A stretch of DNA of 32,355 bases. It comes from Gemmatimonas sp. (lineage in GTDB: Bacteria; Gemmatimonadota; Gemmatimonadetes; Gemmatimonadales; Gemmatimonadaceae). Position 1 is the stretch's first letter; every line of letters starts with the position of its first letter. The stretch is taken from positions 1 through 32,355 of the forward strand of contig NZ_JAJTHI010000003.1 of NCBI RefSeq assembly GCF_021298855.1. The letters are read 5' to 3'. The position numbers were made by a program, and so were the translations under genes. Positions 15,001 through 21,772 of this stretch are shown here, piece by piece. A model generated the notes under the pieces. The model did not search any database. It saw only the letters and a program-made list of their open reading frames with translations, and had not been told where the DNA came from.

Positions 15001-15124
15001 GCTGTCGCATGGGATCAGCACCCGCCTCAATCTCGGCGCGATCATCGTGGAGATGTTCCACGCGCGGCCCGTGCACCGCCGCGGTGGCGGGGTGTTCGGA
15101 CTGAATCTGGCACCGGGGTGGTGA
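12011..15124 (+). CDS. Peptidase/TolB-like propeller/Omp85-like barrel fusion protein
   Basis: A 1037-residue outer-membrane protein with three modules. After a signal peptide (PLHAQ), residues about 35-290 are a peptidase_MA-like zinc metalloprotease domain: HEIAH at 149-153, with the third ligand probably E178 in WFVEGMAEY. Residues about 305-560 are beta-propeller (PD40/TolB) repeats, for example WSPDGRQLAIAG and WAPNGRYIAVATDR. Residues about 640-1037 form a surface-antigen/BamA-like barrel, with VANVEYRLPINRLGVRGLAM, and end in Trp. AGAGG at 12000-12004, 6 bases before the ATG, supports the start. Such fusions are known in Gemmatimonadota and some other diderms but their substrate is unknown. 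A proteolytic domain fixed to an outer-membrane barrel suggests a role in envelope protein handling. Confidence 0.85.
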   Translation: MLHRSAGRTRVRPRIVRVLACLAAALVWLPLPLHAQYFGQNRVRWERFDVQVLRTAHFDIHFDKAAEPTVRETARKAERWYERLSSLLGHTFTQRKPLVLYTNHPDFQQTTLSDTPLSEGTRGFAESLRDRLVMPLTGVGAENDHVLGHEIAHLFQFDMARQVKGGNGLMQLPLWFVEGMAEYVSLGSDDPNTAMWLRAALAAGELPGIDALTTDPRLFPYRYGHAFWAYLGGRFGDDALAAFFLDAVAVGVRAGIVRTLGVSAEALENDWHAHILAAYGTLLEQRENIDVIGTALSAAPERGGFALNPQLSPDGAWLTYIGRDALGQVDVRLRNMATGRDVRSFGNLARDGHTDAIAFLYASGAWSPDSRQYVLVVTRAGDSELAIFDVMRGTLLQRIRVPGVQSISAVSWSPDGRQLAIAGTSNGQGDLFLFDLAERRTQRLTNDAFTELHPAWAPNGRYIAVATDRHAETDLATLAYGRLRLALVDPVGGRMRALPDLGADARMINPQWSGDSRSLYFIGDVDGVADVFRLDLARGAFDQLTQLRTGVAGITARSPALTVSPATNTVVVTVFDRDGYQMVALDRSRVESYQRLADDEVALTAPIMQSGGGILPPHTESPVPIVDAMLADGVSGLPGPTAGAATVARYRPRFGLEGLGLPAAGVAAGSNGAAVGGGLSVFWGDLLGRRRLGIAVQAQGRVQDVGGQVLYVNAVSRWNVFATLGRTPLPAAFNSVAPIRVRDASGNLRDATLVEQGIARTLVHEGTLGAQYPFSRTRRVEFAFTGTRLTQDFDVTQQVVDNVTGRVLDRRRSTGSAGEAIQYAQSSAAFVGDNAVFGPASPLDGWRYRAEVQQTVGRTQFTGVTVDGRWYQPLWRGALAFRAMHTGRYGRDDSQALLAPMFVGAGTLVRGYAAESLAERECGRSAFGPCPSFDGLLGSRMAVANVEYRLPINRLGVRGLAMEVAPFLDAGMAWRGGDALSLRPRALQNADAVRRPVLSHGISTRLNLGAIIVEMFHARPVHRRGGGVFGLNLAPGW

Positions 15125-15316
15125 GGGAGTGCGGCTGCGCAGGCAGGATGTCGGCACGCGCTTCGCGAACGGGGGGCAGGCGCGGCAGGGGCTCTCCCTC
15201 ACCGTTGGGCCCGGCAAGTTGGGGGCGCAGGGGCCGAACGGGGCGGGGACGTCCACGCGCATGCGCAGGTTGACCCTCTGCGACGTGCGGCGCGGTGCCG
15301 CGGCGGCACCGCCACC

Positions 15317-16549
15317 GTGATCAGCATTCCGCGGGGCAGCCTTCCGCCGCTCGCGCTCTCCCTCGTTGCGGCAATGTCACTGGGGGCGCAGTCGGCACCG
15401 CCGTCGTCGCCCACGTCACGCACCGACGATGAGCGTGGCAGCATCGACCTCGCATTCGGCGACGAGATGCGCCTGAGCATGGGGGGATACCTGCAGGTGG
15501 ACGGGCGCTGGGCATCGGGGCCGCAATCGCGGGCCCCTGACGGCCTGCTGCTGCGCCGCGCACGCCTGGTTTTCGATGCCTCGCGTGCCGACGGGTGGCA
15601 TGTCCGGTTGCAGCCCGACTTCGGCCAGGGGCGCGTGCTGGTGCAGGACGCCTTCGTGGGGTGGCGCGACCGGCGCACCACCGCACGGATCGGGCGCTTT
15701 CGACCGGCCTACGGCACCGAGCGCATGCAGTCGTCCAGCACATTGCTCTTTCCGGAGCGGAGTATCGTGAATACGCTCATGCCGAGTCGCAGCATGGGAG
15801 CGCAGGTCACGCACCAGCGGGGTCATGTCACCGTGGCCGCCGGCGGCTTTCGCACGCCGATCGGGTCGGACGTTCCGGTGGTGGATACCGATGGCGATGT
15901 GCGCGCCACCAATGGCGTGGGCTACGACCTGCTGGGCCGTGCGAACTGGCGCGTGGTGCGTGGTTCACGGTACGCCGATATCCAGGGCAGCCTGCTGGCG
16001 GGGCAGGAGCGCGGCACTGCCGAGAATCCCGCGGTTGCCCGCCTGCTGTCGGTCGGGCAGCTGCCGCTGGTGGTCTTTCGCGACGGCGCGACGGAGGCCA
16101 CGACGGTCATTGCCGACGGTGCACGCGGCCGCTGGTCACTGGGGGGCGTGCTGGGCACGGCGCGCACGATGGTGGGCGTGGAACGTGCGCAGCAGTGGCA
16201 GCGGCTGCGTTTCGCGGCGGCGCGGCAGCAGGTGCAGGCCACGGCGTGGTCGCTGCGTGCCGCCACGGCCTGGGGTGGCACGCGCAACGCCAATCAGGAG
16301 ATCACGCCGCGGCACCGTCGCGGTGCGTTGGAATTGGGCGTGCGGGCCGGCCAGCTGCAGCTCGACACGCCGGCGGGCGTGACCCTCCTGGCGGATGGGT
16401 CCCGCCCGCTGGTGCGCACGGCCGGTGCTGCCGTGGGGTGGATCCCCACCATCTCCACCCGCCTGAGTGTCGCCCTCGATGTCACGTGGCCCGGCTTTGG
16501 CGGCTCCACGGAGCGTGTGGCCGTGATGCGGTGGCAGCAGGGGTTCTGA
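15317..16549 (+). CDS. OprP/OprO-type phosphate-selective porin
   Basis: A 410-residue outer-membrane porin. A signal peptide (VAAMSLGAQS) is followed by the family's typical start: an acidic strand (IDLAFGDEMRLSMGGYLQVD), then LRRARLVFDASRADGWHVRL and ARIGRFRPAYGTERMQSS. The chain ends WQQGF with a terminal Phe. The family passes phosphate, pyrophosphate or other anions, but specificity cannot be read from the sequence. The GTG start at 15317 has no clear ribosome site, and the ATG nearest to it is far inside. A 192-base gap without a visible gene separates it from the fusion protein, so it may have its own promoter. It converges on lon, with a terminator between. Confidence 0.8.
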   Translation: MISIPRGSLPPLALSLVAAMSLGAQSAPPSSPTSRTDDERGSIDLAFGDEMRLSMGGYLQVDGRWASGPQSRAPDGLLLRRARLVFDASRADGWHVRLQPDFGQGRVLVQDAFVGWRDRRTTARIGRFRPAYGTERMQSSSTLLFPERSIVNTLMPSRSMGAQVTHQRGHVTVAAGGFRTPIGSDVPVVDTDGDVRATNGVGYDLLGRANWRVVRGSRYADIQGSLLAGQERGTAENPAVARLLSVGQLPLVVFRDGATEATTVIADGARGRWSLGGVLGTARTMVGVERAQQWQRLRFAAARQQVQATAWSLRAATAWGGTRNANQEITPRHRRGALELGVRAGQLQLDTPAGVTLLADGSRPLVRTAGAAVGWIPTISTRLSVALDVTWPGFGGSTERVAVMRWQQGF

Positions 16550-16569
16550 CCGGGCACCTGGCGAGGGGT

Positions 16570-16600
16570 GGCGGCAACCTCGGTCTGCCGCCTGTTTCTT
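16570..16600 (+). terminator. Intrinsic terminator between the porin gene and lon
   Basis: GGCGGCA (16570-16576) and TGCCGCC (16586-16592) form a 7-bp stem around a 9-base loop, followed by TGTTTCTT. It starts 21 bases after the porin stop codon. It is the clearest hairpin-plus-T-run in the window; its orientation fits the porin gene best. Confidence 0.55.
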
Positions 16601-16620
16601 GGCCGCCGTGACACCCGCAG

Positions 16621-19173
16621 TCACACGCCTACCAGCTCCTCCACCGCCTCCTCCACCGGTGCCTGCACCAGCGCGATCTTCAGTACGTCCCGCAGCGTCT
16701 CGACGCAGTGGAAGGTGAGCTGCCGGCGCACCTCCTCCGGCACATCCTCGAGGTCGGCCTCGTTGGCCTTGGGCACGATCACTTCCTTGATGCCGGCGCG
16801 ATGCGCGCCCAGCACCTTCTCCTTCACGCCGCCAATCGGCAGCACGCGGCCCCGCAGCGTGATCTCGCCCGTCATCGACACGTCGCGCCGCACCTTGCGA
16901 TTCGACATTTCGCTCACGAGCGCCGTGGCGATGGCGATGCCCGCACTGGGCCCATCCTTGGGAATCGCGCCGGCCGGCACGTGAATGTGCGCTTCGCTGG
17001 CGCTCGCCACGCGCTCCGCCGGAATGCCCAGCACCTCGGCGTTGTTGGTGGCGTAGGTGAGGGCAGCGCGCGCGCTTTCCTTCATCACGTCGCCAAGCTG
17101 GCCGGTGAGAATGAGGGAGATGGGCCCCACCCGCACCACGTTGGTGTCGTCGTCGCGCGTCTGCGGGGCGGTGCCCCGGCGGATGCTCGCCTCCACGAAC
17201 ATGATGTCGCCGCCCATGGGCGTGTAGTACATGCCCGTGGAGATCCCGACCTCGTCGTGCTCCGCCGCGCGCTCGGGATGCACCTTGGGACGCCCCAGCA
17301 GCTCGCGCACTTCGCCGTCGCTGATCACCTTGTCGTCGATCGTGGCCGTGTCCCCCATGGCGACACGCCGCGCGACCTTCCGCGCCACCGCCCCCAGCTG
17401 CCGCTCGAGCTGGCGCACGCCGCTTTCGCGGGTGTACTCGCTGATCACCTTCATGATGGCGTCGTCCGTGAAGGAGAGCTCGCGGTTGGAAAGCCCCGAC
17501 TCCTCCAGCTGACGCGGCACCAGGTAGGTCTTCGCGATCTCCGCCTTCTCCCGCTCGGTGTAACCGCTGAACTCCACCACTTCCATGCGGTCGAGCAGCG
17601 GACCGGGGATGTTCTGGATGAAATTCGACGTGGCGATGAACAGCACTTCGCTGAGGTCGAAGGGCACCCCGAGGTAGTGGTCGGTGAAGGAGTCGTTCTG
17701 CGCCGGGTCGAGCACCTCGAGCAGGGCGCTGGACGGGTCGCCCTGATACGACTGCCCCAGCTTGTCCACCTCGTCGAGCAGGAAGACGGGATTGCGCGTC
17801 CCGGCCTGCTTCATTCCCTGAATGATGCGGCCCGGCATTGCGCCCACATACGTGCGGCGGTGGCCGCGAATGTCGGCCTCGTCGCGCGCACCGCCCAGCG
17901 CCACGCGCACGTACTCGCGGCCGAGCGCGCGGGCAATGCTCTTGGCAATCGATGTCTTGCCCACTCCCGGAGGACCGTTGAAGAGCAGGATGGGCCCGCG
18001 GGCCATGGCGCGCGCCTTGGCTTCCCGGGTGTCGGTGATCTGGCGGTCTTCCTCGCCGTTCCCAAGCGCGGGCGTGGCGTCGGTGGCTTCCCCCTTCAAC
18101 TTCGATACGGGGAACTCACCGGTCGTCGCGACTTCAGCCGCCACCTGCTGCGCCCGCAGCTGCCGCACGGCGAGGAACTCGAGCACGCGATCCTTCACGT
18201 CCTTGAGCCCGTAGTGATCCTCGTCGAGGATCTCCCCGGCGCGCGCCAGTTCGAGGTGGTCGTCGCTGCGCGCGTTCCACGGCAGCTCGGCGATCCACTC
18301 GAGATAGGTGCGGATGACCTGCGCCTCCATACTTTCGCGGCCGGCACGCTCCAGGCGCCCCAGCTCGCGCTCCACCTCGGCGCGCGCCTCCTTGGGCAGC
18401 AGGAGCTTGCTGAGCTTCTCCCGAAGCTCGCTGATCTCCTTGCCGGTGTCGTCGTCGCCGAGCTCCTTCTGAATGGCCTTGAGCTGTTCGCGCAGGAACA
18501 TTTCGCGCTGGCGCTCGCCGAGCTCCTCCTGGACCTGACTCTTGATGTCTTCCTGGGCTTCGAGCAGGCCGATCTGTCGCTGCACGTGCACGAGCACGCG
18601 GCGCAACCGCTCTTCCACGCTGAGCGTTTCCAGCAGCCCCTGCTTCTCGGGCACGGTGAGCTCGATGTAGCCGGCCACGAGGTCGGCGAAGCGACCGGCG
18701 TCCTCGACCGAGTCGAGCACCTGATGCACCACCTCTTCGGGCAGTCCGCGCTTCTCACCAAGCTCGGCGGCCCGCTCGCGGGCTTCCTTGTGGAGCGCGG
18801 TGAATGCCGGATCCTTGAGATCCAGCGGCATCATCTCTTCGGCGGGCACGATCACGGACGTGAGATAGCCGTCCTGCTCGCCATAGTGCAGGGCGGTGGC
18901 GCGCTGTTCCCCCTGCAGCAACAGCTGTACGCCGCCGAGGCCACGCTGCACCTGGCCGATCCGCGCAATGACACCGGTGCTGAACAGGATATCGGCGGTG
19001 GGCTCCTCGGTGTTGTCGCGCTGCGCCACTGCGAAGACAAGCCGGTCGCCCTTGAGCGCCGTTTCGATGGCGCGCAGGGTACCGGGCCGCCCGGCGGCGA
19101 TGGGGGCGGTGATTCCGGGAAACATGACCGTCCCACGCAACGGGAGGACGGGGAGGGTCTGGCGCTGACTCAT
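16621..19173 (-). CDS. lon: ATP-dependent Lon protease
   Basis: An 850-residue cytoplasmic AAA+ serine protease that degrades misfolded and regulatory proteins. The LON N-terminal domain (about 8-200) begins LPVLPLRGTVMFPG. The AAA+ module has Walker A GPPGVGKT with K406 and Walker B FLLDEVDKLG. The proteolytic domain has the PKDGPSAG motif with S743 and the partner lysine K786, the same 43-residue spacing as in E. coli Lon. The chain is about 65 residues longer than E. coli Lon, and most of that comes from a linker insertion of about 45 residues just before GPILLFNGPPGVGKT. AGGAA ahead of the ATG supports the start. It converges on the porin gene; no heat-shock box (CIRCE or sigma-32 type) is seen upstream. 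Confidence 0.97.
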   Translation of the reverse strand: MSQRQTLPVLPLRGTVMFPGITAPIAAGRPGTLRAIETALKGDRLVFAVAQRDNTEEPTADILFSTGVIARIGQVQRGLGGVQLLLQGEQRATALHYGEQDGYLTSVIVPAEEMMPLDLKDPAFTALHKEARERAAELGEKRGLPEEVVHQVLDSVEDAGRFADLVAGYIELTVPEKQGLLETLSVEERLRRVLVHVQRQIGLLEAQEDIKSQVQEELGERQREMFLREQLKAIQKELGDDDTGKEISELREKLSKLLLPKEARAEVERELGRLERAGRESMEAQVIRTYLEWIAELPWNARSDDHLELARAGEILDEDHYGLKDVKDRVLEFLAVRQLRAQQVAAEVATTGEFPVSKLKGEATDATPALGNGEEDRQITDTREAKARAMARGPILLFNGPPGVGKTSIAKSIARALGREYVRVALGGARDEADIRGHRRTYVGAMPGRIIQGMKQAGTRNPVFLLDEVDKLGQSYQGDPSSALLEVLDPAQNDSFTDHYLGVPFDLSEVLFIATSNFIQNIPGPLLDRMEVVEFSGYTEREKAEIAKTYLVPRQLEESGLSNRELSFTDDAIMKVISEYTRESGVRQLERQLGAVARKVARRVAMGDTATIDDKVISDGEVRELLGRPKVHPERAAEHDEVGISTGMYYTPMGGDIMFVEASIRRGTAPQTRDDDTNVVRVGPISLILTGQLGDVMKESARAALTYATNNAEVLGIPAERVASASEAHIHVPAGAIPKDGPSAGIAIATALVSEMSNRKVRRDVSMTGEITLRGRVLPIGGVKEKVLGAHRAGIKEVIVPKANEADLEDVPEEVRRQLTFHCVETLRDVLKIALVQAPVEEAVEELVGV

Positions 19174-19620
19174 GGGAATTCCTGAGCAAAAGGATTGGCG
19201 TCCTCACTGGAGCACGATCCGCACCGCGCAAATTGCGTCACGACGGCAGGGACGCGTCAGGGCGCGGCACATCACACTGTCACGGTGGCGGACCTGGCGC
19301 GTATTCCGGCTGAATCGGCAGGCGCTCCGCACGCCGGCTTCCCCGTCCCCACCGTGCGCGCTGCGCCGGCGGTCGCGCCACCGCGATGCCCACGGCTGTG
19401 TGGCGTCCTCTGCCGCCACGCCCCCATCCCACCGCTGGTCACCGGACTGCGCGAAACCCGTGCCGCGGGGGAAGCCGCTGCCGGGGGGTGAGTCAATCTG
19501 CAACTTTGCGGGGGGGACTCTACGTAGTGCCCACACACCTTCCGTTCGTCCCATGCTGTCGTCCGTTTCCCTGCCGTGCTAGACTAAGGAAGACGGTCAA
19601 CTCCCCGAATTCCGCTTCGA
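19174..19620. other. 447-base gap between lon and the first kinase
   Basis: The two genes diverge from this region, so it should hold both promoters. I see a TAGACT -10 candidate for the kinase at 19580-19585 but no convincing promoter for lon. No RNA gene or credible small coding frame is visible; the open frames across it have repetitive Arg/Pro/Ala-rich products typical of GC-rich noise. Confidence 0.5.
19580..19585 (+). promoter_or_regulatory. -10 candidate for the kinase pair
   Basis: TAGACT lies 35 bases before the GTG at 19621, in the least GC-rich part of the gap. A weak TGTCGT sits 17 bases upstream at 19557-19562. An in-frame TAA at 19585-19587 blocks any longer version of the kinase, so the GTG is the first usable start. 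There is no Shine-Dalgarno sequence next to it. Confidence 0.35.
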
Positions 19621-21756
19621 GTGTCCGAAAACACCGCTCATCACGCCGAAGACGCCGAACTGCGTGCCCACGTGGAGCAGGCGCTCAGCGCCGCCTACGA
19701 GCTCGACCAGGAAATCGGCCGTGGCGGCATGGGCATCGTGTATCGTGCGCGTGATCGTCGACTCAAGCGGCATGTCGCCATCAAGCTGCTGCCGCCGGAG
19801 CTGTCGTTCCGGCGCGACGTGCGGTCCCGGTTTCTCCGCGAGGCGGAAACCGCGGCGCAGCTGAGTCACCCGAACATCGTGCCCATCTACTCCGTCGACG
19901 AGGTGGGCAACCTGGTGTTCTTCGTCATGGCGTGCATTGACGGGGACAACCTCGCCACACTCGTGCAGAAGCGTGGCCCGTTGCCCGTGGACAGCGTGCG
20001 TCGCTGGCTGGGCGAAGTCGCCGATGCGCTGTCCTACGCCCACTCGCGCGGCGTGGTGCACCGCGACATCAAGCCCGACAACATCCTGCTCGACGGCATT
20101 GACGGACGTGCGCTGGTCACCGATTTCGGCATCGCGCGCGCGGCCACGGACAGCGGGGAAACGTCGCGGCTCACGGCCACCGGTATGGCCATTGGTACGC
20201 CGGCGTACATGAGCCCGGAGCAGGCGTCGGGAGATCGCGATCTCGACGCGCGCAGCGACCTTTATTCCCTGGGGATCGTGGCCTACCAGATGCTGTGTGG
20301 CGAGCCGCCGTTCGTCGGTGGCACCACGCCGGCACTGCTGGTCAAGCATCTGGCCGAGGCACCGGTCCCCATTCAGCAACGCCGCGCCGATGTCCCGCCC
20401 GACCTGGCGGCCATCGTGATGCGGCTGCTGGAGAAGAACCCCGATCATCGGTTCCAGCAGGCCACCGAGCTGTCGCAGGCGCTGCGGACGGGCGTGGTGC
20501 CCCCCGCACCGGCAGGCGCCACCTCGGCCAGCATGCCACGGTCCACGTCGCCCGTTTCGTTCAACGGCGCGCCCATTGGCGGCATGCCCATGCCCGCGAA
20601 CGGCACCAGTGGTTACCAGGCCCCGTCGTATCCGGCGCCCGGGTATCAGGCACCGGCCTATTCGCCCCGCACGCTCACCACGGCCCCCGCCGGCTTCGGC
20701 ACGGCCGCGCCCGCTGCGGCGGGCGCGGTGGCACCGGCGTATGGCTACGGCGTTCGCCCCGACGACGCGTACATCCCGACCACCGAAGACCGCGCCCGCT
20801 GGGAAGCGCCGCGTGTCGTGAAGTTCCGGCGCCAGCTCGTGCCCTACCTGTTCGTCAATTTCGCGTTCCTCGTCATCGCGATCTTCGGCGACTCCAGCTT
20901 CGGCAGCGTGACCACGATCTGGACGATCTTCATGGTCTGGCAGTACACGAAGCTCTGGACCGACGGCTACGACTGGAAGGATGTGCTGCGGCAGCCCAAG
21001 CATCGGCTCTTCGGCGAAGTGCTGGAAGACATCACGAACAGCGTGTGGGCCACCTTCAGCAGCAGGAAGCGCGAAGAGCTGCGGGCGCAGGGCAAGCTCA
21101 CCAATCGGCTCACGGGCGCCCTCACGCTGGGCGGCTCGAACGCTCCCGTGCCCATGGCCGACAGTGGACGTGCGGCCCCAGCCCTGCCGGCGCGCGACGA
21201 CGAACTGGGCGCGTATCTGCCGCTCGTGCGCGCGGCCCGTGCCGATCGTGAAGAAATCGGCCGGCTGCTGGCCACACTCCCCGCCGAGGATCGCCAGCGC
21301 ATTCCCGATGTGGCCAACACCAGCATCGATCTGGTGCAGAAGCTCGAGGCCATCACCAAGGATCTCGTGCGCCTGGAGGCCACGCTGGCGCCCGAGCTGC
21401 TGACGCGCACGGAGCAGGAGATCGACACGCTGGAGCGGGAGGCGAATCCACTCGACACGACGCGCAGCGAGGCCCGTGTGCGGCGACTGGCGCAGCTGCG
21501 CCGCGAGCGGCGGGCGCTGCTCGACGGCCAGGCCAAACTGCAGGCGCGACGGGGGCAGGTGGACAGCTGCCGGTTGGCACTCGAGAATGTGCGTCTCGAC
21601 CTGGTCCGCCTGCGCACCGGCAACAGTTCAGTGCAGAGCGTGACGCTCGTGGCGGAACAGGCGATGCAGATGGCCCGCGAGGTGGACATCGCCGTGCAGG
21701 CGGTGAGCGAGGTGCGCGACCTCACGTCGCCGCGCACCGCGTCGCGCGGCGCCTGA
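19621..21756 (+). CDS. Membrane-anchored Ser/Thr protein kinase with helical tail (paralogue 1)
   Basis: A 711-residue Hanks-type kinase. The kinase domain (about 26-290) is complete: glycine loop GRGGMG, K55, HRDIKPDN with D149, DFG at 168-170 and SPEQ in the activation segment, so it should be active. A Pro/Gly/Ala/Tyr-rich linker (about 295-385) precedes two close hydrophobic helices (about 406-424 and 431-448), like a 2TM hairpin, which would leave both ends in the cytoplasm. The last 185 residues (about 527-711) are charged and helical, probably coiled coil. There is no extracellular sensor domain such as PASTA. The adjacent gene is a paralogue with the same layout, starting 17 bases after this stop, so the two are probably co-transcribed. 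The target is unknown. Confidence 0.9.
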   Translation: MSENTAHHAEDAELRAHVEQALSAAYELDQEIGRGGMGIVYRARDRRLKRHVAIKLLPPELSFRRDVRSRFLREAETAAQLSHPNIVPIYSVDEVGNLVFFVMACIDGDNLATLVQKRGPLPVDSVRRWLGEVADALSYAHSRGVVHRDIKPDNILLDGIDGRALVTDFGIARAATDSGETSRLTATGMAIGTPAYMSPEQASGDRDLDARSDLYSLGIVAYQMLCGEPPFVGGTTPALLVKHLAEAPVPIQQRRADVPPDLAAIVMRLLEKNPDHRFQQATELSQALRTGVVPPAPAGATSASMPRSTSPVSFNGAPIGGMPMPANGTSGYQAPSYPAPGYQAPAYSPRTLTTAPAGFGTAAPAAAGAVAPAYGYGVRPDDAYIPTTEDRARWEAPRVVKFRRQLVPYLFVNFAFLVIAIFGDSSFGSVTTIWTIFMVWQYTKLWTDGYDWKDVLRQPKHRLFGEVLEDITNSVWATFSSRKREELRAQGKLTNRLTGALTLGGSNAPVPMADSGRAAPALPARDDELGAYLPLVRAARADREEIGRLLATLPAEDRQRIPDVANTSIDLVQKLEAITKDLVRLEATLAPELLTRTEQEIDTLEREANPLDTTRSEARVRRLAQLRRERRALLDGQAKLQARRGQVDSCRLALENVRLDLVRLRTGNSSVQSVTLVAEQAMQMAREVDIAVQAVSEVRDLTSPRTASRGA

Positions 21757-21772
21757 CCCCGGGGAGCTGGCG

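Noticed and set aside
16708-19185. 825-codon plus-strand frame
   Set aside because: It is antisense to lon; all Lon motifs are on the other strand.
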